64,000 nucleotides of DNA, from NCBI GenBank assembly GCA_025529335.1, contig JAMYHX010000150.1:19995-83994 (forward strand), read 5' to 3'. A model generated the notes under the pieces. The model worked only from the letters and a program-made list of their open reading frames with translations, was not told the DNA's origin and searched no databases. Shown here piece after piece: positions 34,712-45,201 of this stretch. Numbering within the stretch: position 1 is the stretch's first letter; the number at the start of each line of letters is the position of its first letter. The position numbers and the translations under genes were made by a program. This DNA is from Rhizopus sp. PT2906. Taxonomy: Eukaryota > Mucoromycota > Mucoromycetes > Mucorales > Rhizopodaceae.

Positions 34712-35360
34712 TTATTGTTTCTTTGATTTAGCCTGCCTTGCTTTCTTTCTTAGGTGATATTGTCTTCGATATCCTTCAAACCCTTCTTGAAACTGTTTAG
34801 GTAAATCAGACAATAGACTCAATGACCTGTTGTTGGCGTCAAACTCCAAGTTGAAGGCCCTTAGCGCATTATTACAATGAACAACAAATCTATGATTAAT
34901 GATGAGTAATGTCCTTTTTTCTTTTTGTAAATGTTGTTACTTTTGTGCATAGATAATCTTTTCTGAATACATTCCAGATCTATAAAAGAAGACAAGACCA
35001 CCTGCTACAGTTAATAAGGCAATAGTGTTTATTAAATGAACAGTAAAGATCTAAGATATAGACGTCATTACAACTCTTCTTATTCACAATGTCACTCACT
35101 TTGCTGGGATCAATAAAGACAGCATAAAAAAAGTAGGCTAAAAATATAAATAAGGCTACGAGAAGAGCTATATATATATATATATATTGTCTGTTAACTA
35201 TCTGTTGTTGTTGTTATTAACATCACAAGTTACCTTCATATTTTCTTTTTCTTTTCAATAATCTCGTCATGTTGCCCTTTAATCTTTCTTCAAATATAAC
35301 AAGATCTCGGTATGTTGCTTGATTCAGTCGGGGTTCATTCTCCTCTTGATTAGAGTTCAT
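34712..35360 (-). CDS. SPO7: Spo7/CNEP1R1-like regulatory subunit of the Nem1 phosphatase
   Basis: Four exons. Exon 1 reads MNSNQEENEPRLNQATYRDL then VIFEERLKGQHDEITKRKRK, the conserved RDL..FEERL start of Spo7/TMEM188. Exons 2 and 3 give two membrane helices (ALLVALFIFLAYFFYAVFID and FTVHLINTIALLTVAGGLVF), then SGMYSEKIIYAQKFVVHCNN, ALRAFNLEFD and a basic tail ending RQAKSKKQ. About 140 residues, similar to human CNEP1R1. With Nem1 it dephosphorylates and activates the Pah1/lipin phosphatidate phosphatase, which makes diacylglycerol, the substrate of the DGAT1 encoded about 2 kb away. An intron holds a TA repeat (35168-35187). Confidence 0.8.
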
Positions 35361-35600
35361 AATTTGAAAATATGTACAAAAGGGAAAAGAGTAAAAATAA
35401 AAATATAGTGATGACCTCAGTGTGATCTCAAAAAGGGTATGCCATTTCTATTTTGGGTATGCACTTTACAAAGAGCGACAAAGTATCGTTTTGCATAATT
35501 ATGACATAGGAGCATAAATCAAGAGCATAAATACCCTTACGATTTGCGCAATCGTGGTGTAATTTATTGTTTTTCTTCTCTATTTTATTTTACACATAAT

Positions 35601-36254
35601 ATGAACTCTTTAACTAAATCTGTCGCTGTATTCGGTCGTGCTACCAAGCAAGTCTACTTTACTCCTGCTGCATCACTTCATGTATCCTCTTTGCTTGCTC
35701 GTGAATCTGTCGTTGACAAGGCCAAGAATGTGGCTGACCAGGTAAACAAGAAGACCGGTGAAAAGTTGAGCGACGTTCTCGAAGGTGCCGAAAAGGTAAC
35801 AGAAACTGCCACTCATCAAGCCAAAAAAGTCAAGGACAAGGCTACTCATTTGACAGATGATGCCATGCACGAAGCTGACAAACGTACTCCTTCCGAAAAG
35901 ACAATCTTAGAAACCTTAAAGGGTGGTGTTGAAGCCGCAAAGGAAGCTGTTGGCCTTGGTTCAAAGAAGGCAAGTCATACTGCTGAAGAATTCAAGGATG
36001 AGGCAGCCACAAAAGCTAAGCGCGTTATGCACAGTGTTGATGAAGCCTCTGATAAAGCAAGTAACGCTGCTCACCACGCAAAGAAAACGGCAGGTAGCGT
36101 CGCTGATGACGTCAAGGCCAAGGCAAACGAAACCGCTCGTGATGCACGCGATACAACCACAAATGTTGCTTATGAAGCTCAAAACAAGGCTGCTAATGCT
36201 GCTACTGGTGCAAAGGAAAAGGCAAAGAAGGCTGCTGACTCTATGGGACACTAA
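35601..36254 (+). CDS. LEA-like (group 3) helical protein with mitochondrial presequence
   Basis: 217 residues, intronless. I chose the ATG at 35601 (MNSLTKSVAVFGRATKQVYF) over an upstream in-frame ATG at 35544 because it starts a basic amphipathic mitochondrial presequence. The rest is Ala/Lys/Asp/Glu/Thr-rich and lacks Cys and Trp. Repeated 11-residue-like units (KAKNVADQVNKKTGEKL, DKASNAAHHAKKTAGSVADD, KAKNETARDARDTT-type, NKAANAATGAKEKAKKAADS) match the LEA_4/group-3 pattern. Such proteins are disordered in water, fold into helices on drying and protect inner mitochondrial membranes and enzymes in desiccation-tolerant cells. Spore or stress expression is inferred. Confidence 0.75.
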   Translation: MNSLTKSVAVFGRATKQVYFTPAASLHVSSLLARESVVDKAKNVADQVNKKTGEKLSDVLEGAEKVTETATHQAKKVKDKATHLTDDAMHEADKRTPSEKTILETLKGGVEAAKEAVGLGSKKASHTAEEFKDEAATKAKRVMHSVDEASDKASNAAHHAKKTAGSVADDVKAKANETARDARDTTTNVAYEAQNKAANAATGAKEKAKKAADSMGH

Positions 36255-36321
36255 ATTTTGTATTTATTTCGTGTATTTTGTTTCTTTACATAATAAACAT
36301 TTCTTTTGTACATAATTTTTT

Positions 36322-37691
36322 CTAGTCTATTTCATATTGAACAAGCACAGTCTCTTCTACATAGGCAGGTTCTTCCATAGGTCCAGGATGACAGTCCTTT
36401 TGACAGACAAACGCCAGGATAGTGCCAAACTCCATACCGGCGCTCCAACTGTCAAGCAAAGATCTTTTGTTGTTTGCATTAGCAGACTTTTCTGCTTCAC
36501 TCGCATACTCCGTTGTCGGTAAAATAGAAAGCACGTTAGGCATCAGCTGAAACTCAAACACTTTAGGTCCTTTACAGTATTTACAAGGTGTCGTAATCAG
36601 TTGCTGCTGCTGGGGTCGAAGTGCAGAGTAAAACAACGGCTGACCAGCGAATTCGTACCGCACACACTGTGATGGCTCCAATTCGACACGTTCTGTGAAC
36701 TTTTTGAACTGCTTATCGAATCCTTTTGGCAGTTGTTGTTTTTCATAAGTCTCACCCTGCCAAGTCTCTCCGCTATTCTCATCGACTTCCATCAGCAGCT
36801 CCTTTTCCATTTCCAAATACTCTTTATACCGACTCATGTCAATGTTTCCATAGCGTGGCTCTTTTGGTTCTTCGTCAATATAAAGATATTGTCCAGGGAA
36901 TTTAGGAAGATCGGATGCATTCACAGGCGGTGATTGAATGCTTAGCTTACTCAGTTGATCGGCAATGTCTACTGTTTCTTTCTTTGTATCAAAGGATGAG
37001 GTGGGTTTCATGCCAAATAAAGGTTTGGGCTCCGCTGCTTTGGCTGCAGCCTTTGCAAATGATCCAGCTGAACTTCCCCAAAGATCACCCAGCTAATAAA
37101 CAATTAGTTCAATTAAAAGAGAATATATTTATATATATCACTTACTTGAAATCCTTGACCGAACCCTGTTTGATTTGCAGCAGCCGCTGCCTTTCGCTTT
37201 TCCTCTTTTTTACGCTTTTCTTCTTCTTTTTGTCGCTGTGCCTTCAAATAAACTTCATCCACAATATGCGAACGAACGATCTTGAAACTAATATGTATAA
37301 GTCCCCTTCTTCAATTATTTTTTTAAAAAAAACAACACACAAACCTTCCTTCTTTCTTCATACATGCTCGTTTATTACAGGCCCAAACGTAAACTACTCT
37401 GTGATAAGCAGATTCAGGAAGTGGTGCATAGCTCTGAAATAAAAGATACATCAGATCTCCACATATACGACAGGTGCAATATTCTGCTGAGGGTAGATGT
37501 TTTGGATCAAGCCACACCTAAAGAAACACGAATGAAGCAGAGTGAATGCATGTACATAAAGCAAAGTTTTTTTTCTTCTTTACAGGAATACCACCAATTT
37601 TGGAAGCATAGGCGTCATTATCAACCTCTATTTCTCCATCGGGAAGTCCTAGTAAAACATTGCTTTGCTTTGATTGCTTCTTGTTTGACAT
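36322..37691 (-). CDS. TSR4: PDCD2/Tsr4-type 40S ribosomal protein uS5 chaperone
   Basis: Five or so exons. The start MSNKKQSKQSNVLLGLPDGE leads to DNDAYASKIGGIPVWLDPKH and the Cys-rich piece EYCTCRICGDLMYLLFQSYA then YVWACNKRACMKKEGR, the N-terminal PDCD2 zinc-type fold. A Lys/Glu-rich linker follows, then the C-terminal domain in 37011-36322: SQCVRYEFAGQPLFYSALRP, PCKYCKGPKVFEFQLMPNVL, WSAGMEFGTILAFVCQKDC and YVEETVLVQYEID at the end. Tsr4 is the cotranslational chaperone of Rps2 (uS5) and is needed for 20S pre-rRNA processing. The start is well supported because the VLLGLPDG block follows at once. Confidence 0.9.
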
Positions 37692-37788
37692 TAGAAGAAA
37701 AAAAAAAGTATTTCTCAGCAAATTTCAAAGCCGGAAAAACTTGTTAATTTGAGAAAGCGCTAAGCATAACTCAGGAGTACAGTGTCTT

Positions 37789-37989
37789 CCATTCGTACGG
37801 CTCAAACGAAGAAGATAGTCTCAACCATAAGTCAAGAAAAAATAGAACAATGCGCTTAGAGGACTATGAAAGAGACATAGAATATAGAAAACTTTTTATT
37901 GTTAATAAATTAAAGCTACGGATAAAATAGCACGGCTTAGAGAGCGTAGTACTACATCTGAAGTCGACTGGAGGCAGCTGTACGAATGG
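37789..37989. mobile_element. MITE-like element, copy B
   Basis: Ends are CCATTCGTAC at 37789-37798 and GTACGAATGG at 37980-37989, perfect 10-bp inverted repeats sharing the TCGTAC core with copy A at 29971-30213. The inner part 37831-37965 is clearly related to 30061-30180 (shared AAGTCAAGAAAAA, AATGCGCTTAGA, ATAGAATATAGAAAACTTT, GAGAGCGTAGTAC blocks). Only the outer ends keep the inverted repeat, so copy B is more worn. Confidence 0.55.
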
Positions 37990-38400
37990 CAAAAGAAAGT
38001 ATTTACGCTGAAGATGGAAGTCACGTAATGTATTCGGAAGAAGAAATAGTCCCATCGAATCTTCAAACATTGATGACATTTAATCAATGCAAAAGTGCTC
38101 AGAAGAAAGTTGCCTCTGACTTTCGAGGAACAGCTTAATCAACAAATGTAAGAAATGGTTGAGGATATAGAAGTTGATAGCTTTTTAATAGGAAGCCATA
38201 AATTCATCACTTAATTCCATATTATAAGCATATATCTCCGTATGCCAGATCGTTCAGAGCGATTTGTGTACAAGAACCGTATCGTTGCCGGAATGGAAGA
38301 AGAAGGTGATGTGACAAAGGCTCTTTCACGCATTATTTTCAAATAATCTATATAGTAGAAAACTAAGGTTGTAAACCAATTTAACCTTGGTGGCTGAAAA
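37990..38400. other. Relic-rich intergenic DNA
   Basis: Short broken plus-strand readings (LPLTFEEQLNQQM near 38113, then PDRSERFVYKNRIVAGMEEE near 38241) look protein-like and may be pieces of a worn element. I could not name them. Confidence 0.25.
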
Positions 38401-38618
38401 TCAGCTTGCTAAACGCAATGGCGATAAGAACACACATCATGAGATACTCTGCTTAAACAAAGCTTGGCATGGCGCACATTATCACTAGCAGTGAAGAGAA
38501 CAGGAGCAAAGGTAAGGATATATTCACCCACTGTAATATCATGCATTATAATACCAGATTTCTCCAGAACATCTAAATCTTGAGAGATAGGACAGGTAAG
38601 CTCACTGCATGAGTACAA
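38401..38618 (-). pseudogene. Possible CACTA/Tnp2-type transposase fragment
   Basis: The minus strand reads MYSCSELTCPISQDLDVLEK then GIIMHDITVGEYILTFAPVL then FTASDNVRHAKLCLSRVSH. The FAPVLFTxDNVRHAxLC pattern resembles the region of large plant-type Tnp2/Transposase_21 proteins where a DNPM-A-L block precedes a CRxC motif. The CRxC part is missing. Family call is weak. Confidence 0.3.
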
Positions 38619-38864
38619 ATGAAAAACTGGCTATTGTACTTGTTGTTTAATAACTCCCGTAAAGCTTGTAAAATTGAGGTTTTATTTAAAATATATTTAG
38701 AGTAGCTGCATAAAAAGGTTCGGGTATAAGAGCATAAAAGACAATAATTGAGACATAAGATTGAGCAGTATAATCATTCAAGCATAGAGCCATATTCATA
38801 AAAGTAAGAACTGGCTAGAACATATTGCATAAGTGGGCATAAAGGTTGATTTACTTGAAGTATA

Positions 38865-39610
38865 TTATTGATAATGATATTTGCTATGTGATTTTTTATT
38901 TCTATTTCTGCTTTTCGTAACAATAGCCTGTAGCACATGGGACTTCAAAGATGGTGTAATGGAGTTATGGCTATTCAGATTATTTTCGTCACACCGGTTT
39001 TGAAAAATAGTGACTATGTCCAAAAGCTTATCAAAAAAGCCAAAAAGAGAAGAAAACTCTGTAATGGTCATAGGGAACCGAAGGTGGTGCAGCTCGGTCA
39101 TAGTGTAAACGTTGCCCTGGCGTTCAACAAGGAAAAAAGAAACATTTGCGCCAACAGCTTGGATAGCAATGGCGCACTTCAGATTATGAGCGTCAATTGT
39201 ATTTTTGCAAAATATACCTAGTCAGTATAAATCCAGATGAATCTTTTGGTGCAATCCTGCTGCACTCAACGGCTCCACCTCCACAAAACCAATTGATTTC
39301 ATGTTGGCAGTAATCGTACCATCCGGCCGTTCTTTACTGAGGTTTAGATGGCGCTGTGACTCCTCATTTGGTGTGCTTGTAAAATCGAATTACACTGAAA
39401 AATTGTGGTCTTGCGTGTCTTCAAAAAGACAATGAAAAACTGCTAATAAATACCTAGAGCAGAGCTTTGTTTCTAGGATATCATTACTTGAAGCAATAAA
39501 CGGTAGCTCTTGCACAGCTTTCTGTAAGTAGATAACCAGCTTCAGTTGGTTTTGATCAAGCTGAAGAAGACGCTGTGCCAATCGGACTTGAACTTGTATT
39601 CTGGTCACTC
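38865..39610 (-). pseudogene. Decayed gene of a Mucorales-type orphan protein family (C-terminal part)
   Basis: Minus-strand pieces in order: KAVQELPFIASSNDILETKL then CSRYLLAVFHCLFEDTQD (39390-39608), ESQRHLNLSKERPDGTITAN then MKSIGFVEVEPLSAA (about 39360-39250), and KCAIAIQAVGANVSFFLVER then GNVYTMTELHHLRFPMTITE then FSSLFGFFDKLLDIVTIFQN (about 39215-38990). I associate the ET-LCSRY, ERPDG and AIQ-G-xxxF(L/Y)xx blocks with the same uncharacterised Mucorales family as the remnant at 30400-31415. At least two frame changes show it is dead. Confidence 0.5.
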
Positions 39611-39632
39611 TTTCTTGGAGACGGAATGAATG

Positions 39633-39654
39633 AAAAAAAAAAAAAAAAAAAAAA
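39633..39654. repeat. Poly-A tract, 22 nt
   Basis: An uninterrupted A22 run about 12 bp downstream of the stop codon of the convergent acyl-CoA dehydrogenase and upstream (minus strand) of the orphan-family relic. It could be the fossil poly-A tail of a retroposed copy. Confidence 0.7.
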
Positions 39655-39665
39655 GGTTTATTAAT

Positions 39666-41865
39666 TTATATTTTGGCTTGTTTGCCAAATACAATATTTG
39701 CTTCCTCGTGTACCCATTGTGTTGACTTTGAAGCAATGTCCTGCACTAATTCATGCTGAGAGCACCAATGTTGAGCAGCCAAGACGTCTTCTTCTGCACC
39801 TTCAAGTTGATTAGATAAACCAAAGGCAGCTTGTTCTAAAAGTAAAGATCCAGCAAGTACTCTTCCGAGAGCAAACATGAGTTGACGTGAGTTTATCTCT
39901 AAATAGGAGCGTGATTGATCCTTTTGAACAAAGTTTTGAATATTTTTGAGAGCTGTGCGAATTATTTGAGCGGGTTGTTTTAGACGTTCAGATGCTTGGA
40001 CAGCCTTGTCTAGCTTATCATCCACAGTCTAGAGCATATAGATTGTTAGTTTTCATCCTATGTGAATGCGTTTATAGCTGCACGTACCTTCTTGAATACG
40101 TTCAGGCAAGCAAACTTTGTCTCCTGCATGACTCTCAAGACATCCATAGCCATCACATTCGTCGTGCCTTCCCAAATCGTGTTGACTTGCGCATCACGTA
40201 AAAGACGACCCATGCCAGTATCTTCCATGTATCCTTGGCCACCGAGAGCTTCCATGGCTTCACTGATCGCCTGTACACCCACTTTGCATACATACCCCTT
40301 TGCAATGGGTGTTAAGAAGCGTAGCATTTGGGCATCTTCCTTTGTAGCCTTTTGACACTCTACGCGGCCTAAAAGCTCAGTGCAGTAAAATGCAATCTGT
40401 AAACCGGCGCGGAAAACAAGTTCGAGCTGAGCAAGGGTAGTGATATGAAGTGGTGTCTTGTCAAGTGTTCGACCGAATGCTTCACGCTTACTGGCGAAAT
40501 CTTTGGCGATGGCTAAACTTCTGCGAAGGTTACAGACAACGCCGATACAGGCATAAATACGGGTAATATTTAATATGGATGCTATACCAGGAACACCACG
40601 GCCAGGGCTTCCAAGCTACATTTAAATTAAATTGATATACTTGTACAATAAAGAGGGGGGTAATGCTTCTTACCATGACTGCATTCATACCGGATAATTC
40701 AAGTTCTGCAGTGGGAAGCCCCTTTGTACCATACTTATTTTTTAATCTATGCACACGAACACCGTTCAATGTGCCATCAGGGTTTCTCATTTTAGCGACA
40801 AAGAGAGATAAACCTTTGCTTCCCTACGTATAATATTTTAAGAAAAAAGAGATAATAAATAATGTACTGCTTACTGGACGAACAGTGCCATCTTTAGGAT
40901 TCACATCACGAGCCAAGAGGACGGTCATATCTGCAGTGGTAGCACTGGAGAACCATTTGAATCCTGAAATGGACCAAGTGTTGGTGGATGGATCCTGAAG
41001 TTCGGCTATTGTTTCTGTTCTTCCAACATCACTGCCACCTGGACGTTCAGTCATCCACTGGCCGCTTGTCCAAAATACTTTAGGATCACGACTAAGCAGA
41101 ATGTGTCTATTAGAAAAGGGTTTATCTATATTAAAGAAACAAAATACCTGATCAATCGAGTGTAGATGTCTTCTTTCATTTCTTTTGTGCCAAGTAACTC
41201 AATGACACGAGCAGCGCCGTCTTGAAAAAAAAAAAAAGGTAAGTTTTCGTACAACATCACTCCTATAATCTTTTTACCAGTCATTGCCAAAGGACATGAA
41301 TACATGGCAGAGGAAGGTGCATAGAGGTATTGCTTTGCAAATTGATAAATACGTGAGTATTCGTTATACTTGCGTTCATAACCAATGGCAATAAGACTAT
41401 ATATTTACATAAGATTGTGTATGTGTATCTAAAAAAAAGCTTACCCTTCCTCTGCAGCTACATCATTCAATTCCTTCCATCCTTTTGCTGTGGTTATTTC
41501 ATCTACTCTTTTGCACCATGCATCATACTGCTTTAATCGAGGATAATTACTGGGATCTTCTACATCATTGCCCATCGTCAACACATCTTGTAGACCAATA
41601 TTAGTCTCTTTGTATGAATAACATGTTTATATCTTACCATGAATCACTCTTTCACCAAATCTATTCAAGTCAGGTTCAATGTCATCTAACACAGACTTGG
41701 GCATAGTTCTTTTCAAAATGTTCTTTAATACGATATCATCTTCATATTGATTTTTCAAAACAGGTGGTTCCTATAATAGAAAGTTAAAGAGTCTACGACA
41801 ACAAATGATGTGTCTATTTTTACTTGGATAAATCCAGAGTCAGCACTGGCAAGCTTTGGTATCAT
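39666..41865 (-). CDS. AidB-type acyl-CoA dehydrogenase
   Basis: About nine exons. The start exon reads MIPKLASADSGFIQ, then EPPVLKNQYEDDIVLKNILK, SVLDDIEPDLNRFGERVIH and later MTERPGGSDVGRTETIAEL, the AidB-family FAD block (the general TERxGGSD motif). Further blocks: WSISGFKWFSSATTADMTVL, RVHRLKNKYGTKGLPTAELE, GIASILNITRIYACIGVVC, KDFASKREAFGRTLD, EAMEALGGQGYMEDTGMGRL and VNTIWEGTTNVMAMDVLRVM, which carries the catalytic-region EGT. The last exon (40025-39666) is a helical tail ending FGKQAKI. AidB-type enzymes are linked to branched or damaged acyl-CoA and alkylation stress; exact substrate unknown. The C-terminal AKI is only a weak match to a peroxisomal signal. Confidence 0.85.
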
Positions 41866-42235
41866 GGCTCAAGTATAAAAAAAAAGAAAACCCTGAGAAC
41901 TAAATGCATTTTTATATGTAAAGTGAGGAGCATGTGAAAAAACCCTCCCTTTGGAATATAGACGGATAAAATATTTAACCTTCTCACACAGAGTAATAAA
42001 AAAAAAGACGATATGCATAAAACAAGAGGGTGACAACATATGTATACAAATTTAGAAAAATAGACAATTAATAACCAAGCAAAATAAGCCTATAAACACA
42101 TACAATTGTGAATGGTGTAGTTTACAACAGACAACACGCATGGGTTTTGTATATTTGAAAGGATACATTTTCTGCATTAAAAAAAAACTTGCGATTTTTT
42201 TTTTCGTCTTTTTTTTTTTTTTTTTTTTTTTTGTA
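41866..42235. other. Divergent promoter, acyl-CoA dehydrogenase and JmjC gene
   Basis: 370 bp shared by two head-to-head genes. Holds a T22 run (42210-42232) just before the JmjC start codon and an A-rich block at 41875-41890. Confidence 0.4.
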
Positions 42236-43142
42236 ATGTCTTCAGAACCTTGTCCACTTTGTAAAACTGATTTAACTTCAAGTCAATCCAATATCGATAC
42301 ATGGCTTCAGTGTGATGCGTGTTCTGACTGGTATCATGCTCATTGTCTGAAGATTGATAATATTGGACTAGTAGAAAAATTTTATTGTCCACAATGTCAA
42401 GCAAAATGGGGACCAACAACATGTGAGTTTAAGGATTATATAAATATATTGGGCATATTTTTTGACTGCTGAAAAATAAACTACAGATAAATCCATTCGA
42501 AAATCATCTCGATCTCAGGCTAGATTGAACTATGCAGACCTAAACGAAGGAACAGCTGCAGGAGACGAACGGATCTGGCAAAAGCTACTGAGAGCAAAGA
42601 CATTTCAAAAAGATCGATTTGAAAGATATCCAGCTGATAAAGTCAACTTGGATTTGTTCAGAAAGACAGGATTCAAAGAACCTTTTGTGATTGAAAAGAA
42701 TGAACCCGCTTTTGGAATGAAGATGCCAAGTGACCTGACAGTCCAGAAAGTGGCTGATTTAGTTGGAAGAGACCGACCGATTGAAGTGATTGATGTCGCA
42801 ACACAATCTGAAATCACAGGTTGGACACTAGGTCGTTGGGCGGATTATTACACACATCCCGATCGAGACAGGATTCGTAACGTGATCAGCTTGGAAATAA
42901 GTGAGACAGCTTTAGCAGAAAAGATAACAAGACCGACTGTTGTCAGAGAGATGGATTGGGTGGATCATATGTGGCCAAAGAAGATAAAAGAGCGTCCAAA
43001 AGTGCAATTGTATTGTTTGATGGGCACAAGGGACTCTTATACTGATTTGTAAGTTCTTGTCTTTAATATTTCTTTGCTTTTAATGTATAAAAATGTCAAT
43101 TACTATTCTAGTCATATTGACTTTGGTGGAAGTTCGGTAAGG

Positions 43143-43173
<31 letters not shown>

Positions 43174-44283
43174 TTAAATGGCAAGATACTTACTTTTTTT
43201 TTTTTGTAGGTATTCTATCACGTTCTTAGCGGACTAAAGACGTTTTACTTGGTTGAGCCAACACCCAAAAACTTGAAAAAGTACCAAAAATGGTCATCAT
43301 CGCCCGATCAATCTGTTACTTTCTTTGGAGATTTAGTAAAAGAATGTTACTCTATCGAACTGAAGGCTGGAAACACAATGTATGTAAAGACACTATATAA
43401 ATATATGTAAACCCAACCCCCTTCTTTATATAGGTTTATTCCAACTGGTTGGATCCATGCTGTTTATACACCTGAAGATGCACTTGTCATTGGTGGTAAC
43501 TTTTTACACACATTCAATATCGCTACCCAGCTACGTGTCTATCAAATTGAACAAGCAACGGATGTACCCTTGAAGTTTCGGTTCCCTTACTATAAAAAAC
43601 TAAACTGGTACGCTCTCGTCAAGTTTGATGAATGGTTAAAGGAGAAGAAGACATTTTCTTACTTTGAACTTGAAAGTATGGCTGTCTTGGCTCTCTTCTT
43701 TGCAAATAATCTTACAGAAGACATTGGTCATGAAAAGAAGGGTGCATTGAGTCAAAGCATCAGAAATCGACACGAGATTCCAGACACAATTGAAGATCCT
43801 CTTGATTTAACCAAACGAGTGCTTGAAAATTCAAAACTGGCTTTACTTTCGATTGATATTCCACTAGCCAAGACCAGTCCAAAGAAGAAGAAGAAGAATA
43901 ATCCAAAAAAGCCAAAATTGCCCAAAGATGAAGTAACTGTAGCTGATGATGAAGATGAAGAAGATACAGAAGAAACGGGAGCAGTCAAGGATGAAGAAGA
44001 TGACGATTGGAATCCTAATGAGGATTATGATGATGACTATGAAGATGTGAATATTGTGAATATACCCATGCAAATGAACCATCCATCTGTTAAGCCCATA
44101 AAAAAGATCAGTCAAAGGCAAACTTTAGGAAACAGTGATGAAGATGACATGGGAACATCCTCAGCAAGGAAGCCAACGAAGCCAATTGAAAAGAGAAAGA
44201 GGTCTGACTCATGCAGCTCTTCACAGAAAAGTACAACTGTAAAGCAAAGATTGCTTGAACGAATGTTGAATAAACGCCGTTAG
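42236..44283 (+). CDS. PHD-JmjC histone lysine demethylase (JHDM1/KDM2/KDM7-like)
   Basis: Five exons (42236-42422, 42487-43048, 43112-43136, 43210-43379, 43434-44283) give 598 codons including stop with all phases consistent. A PHD finger (CPLCKTD, WLQCDACSDWYHAHCLKI, FYCPQC) is followed by the JHDM1-type region WTLGRWADYYTHPDRDRIRN and VREMDWVDHMWP. The iron-binding HxD is HIDFGG, encoded by a 25-nt micro-exon, and the distal His is in IPTGWIHAVYTPED; the 2-oxoglutarate Lys region is GLKTFYLVEPTPKN. A long acidic, Lys-rich tail (KKKKKNNPKKPKLPK, DDEDEEDTEE) follows. The protein should bind methylated H3 tails and remove H3K36 or H3K9 methyl groups. Skipping the micro-exon would delete two of the three iron ligands. 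Confidence 0.9.
43143..43205. repeat. A26 and T12 tracts facing each other inside one intron
   Basis: The 73-bp intron after the HxD micro-exon starts GTAAGG followed by A26 and ends with T12 before GTAG. The runs are 25 bp apart and could pair in the transcript, bringing the splice sites together. Confidence 0.7.
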
Positions 44284-44850
44284 TTTCTTTTATTTTAAAA
44301 GTAGACGATGTTTTTTTTTTTGAAATTAAAATTTAGACATCCTGTTTACAAACAAAAAAGGTTGTTTAGTTTTTTAGATGAAGAAGGAGAAAAGTCAAAT
44401 ACAATTTATCTGCACCATGATTTATTCTACTCTTAATCCATCCCTCAGGCAAGAAGTGCAGCCATCATCGGGAGATGTAGAGTGAAGGTGCCTGTGTTGT
44501 GGACTTTCTTGCCTTGGCCCCCCTTGGCTCTTTGTTTACTTGTATACTGATAAAGGTAATCCTTATTTTTTAGCTTTGTTGGATGTTTCGCGTAATAAAT
44601 ACAGCATATTCCTATGTCCAGGATCTATAAACACGCACTTGCCAGTGGTATTTTGGAGTTCTTCTGTTGTCAATTTGTGTATATATGTAAATTCCTTATC
44701 GTTATTTGTAGTAAAGATTGTACCGGTGCTCCGCGAACCACTTTTGGTCGGTTCTTAGTTTTGCTTGACAACTGAGACATCAATGCCATCAGTTTCAATA
44801 ACTTTGGCAAAATTCATTTCCAACGACGTTGGCTTTGAAGGTTTAAACGA
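44284..44850. other. Intergenic with worn sequence, no gene seen
   Basis: Holds a plus-strand ORF at 44540-44758 (ending FVVKIVPVLREPLLVGS) without a recognised motif. It lies directly upstream of transposon relics and is probably part of them. Confidence 0.3.
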
Positions 44851-44854
44851 TAGG

Positions 44855-44960
44855 TTCTTACAAAAAGTATACTCCTAAACAAGTTGAAAAACTCTTTGAT
44901 TTAATCATCGAAGAAGGCTTCACTGGGATTAATGTTCGCACTGCTTTTTTTATATTGATC
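44855..44960 (+). pseudogene. Transposase helix-turn-helix fragment (Tc1-like)
   Basis: From about 44859 the plus strand reads KKYTPKQVEKLFDLIIEEGF then TGINVRTAFF. This matches the N-terminal helix-turn-helix of a Mucorales Tc1-type transposase; the middle of the helix-turn-helix (an AKKAAL-like segment) appears deleted. Only this short piece is left. Confidence 0.45.
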
Positions 44961-45201
44961 TTTTTGGTTAACTTAAATCTCTTTTGACTTAAAACACTCC
45001 ACATGTTGTAAACAAATTCCTGCCTTCATGATCAATTATAATTATTATCTACAGCTAACATTTGTCATCACAAGATGTATACTCAATTGGTTGAATAAGT
45101 GCCTGAAGATTTACATTAGGACAACAGCTTGTGGTAAAAGGCTTTGATATATCGTATAAATTAACTACATACCCAAATAAAAAAGATATACTTGGAAGTT
45201 A

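Noticed and set aside
18479..35360. A lipid biosynthesis gene cluster
   Set aside because: The lipid genes are interrupted by unrelated housekeeping genes and lie on both strands with no shared motif; proximity of DGAT1 and Spo7 is noted only as a question.
35544..35600. Upstream in-frame ATG of the LEA-like gene adding 19 residues
   Set aside because: The extra residues (MRNRGVIYCFSSLFYF...) do not fit a presequence, whereas MNSLTKSVAVFGRATKQ does; the upstream ATG also falls in the likely leader.
36915..37442. 175-codon plus-strand ORF
   Set aside because: It lies antisense to the spliced Tsr4/PDCD2 gene, crosses its introns and has no motif.
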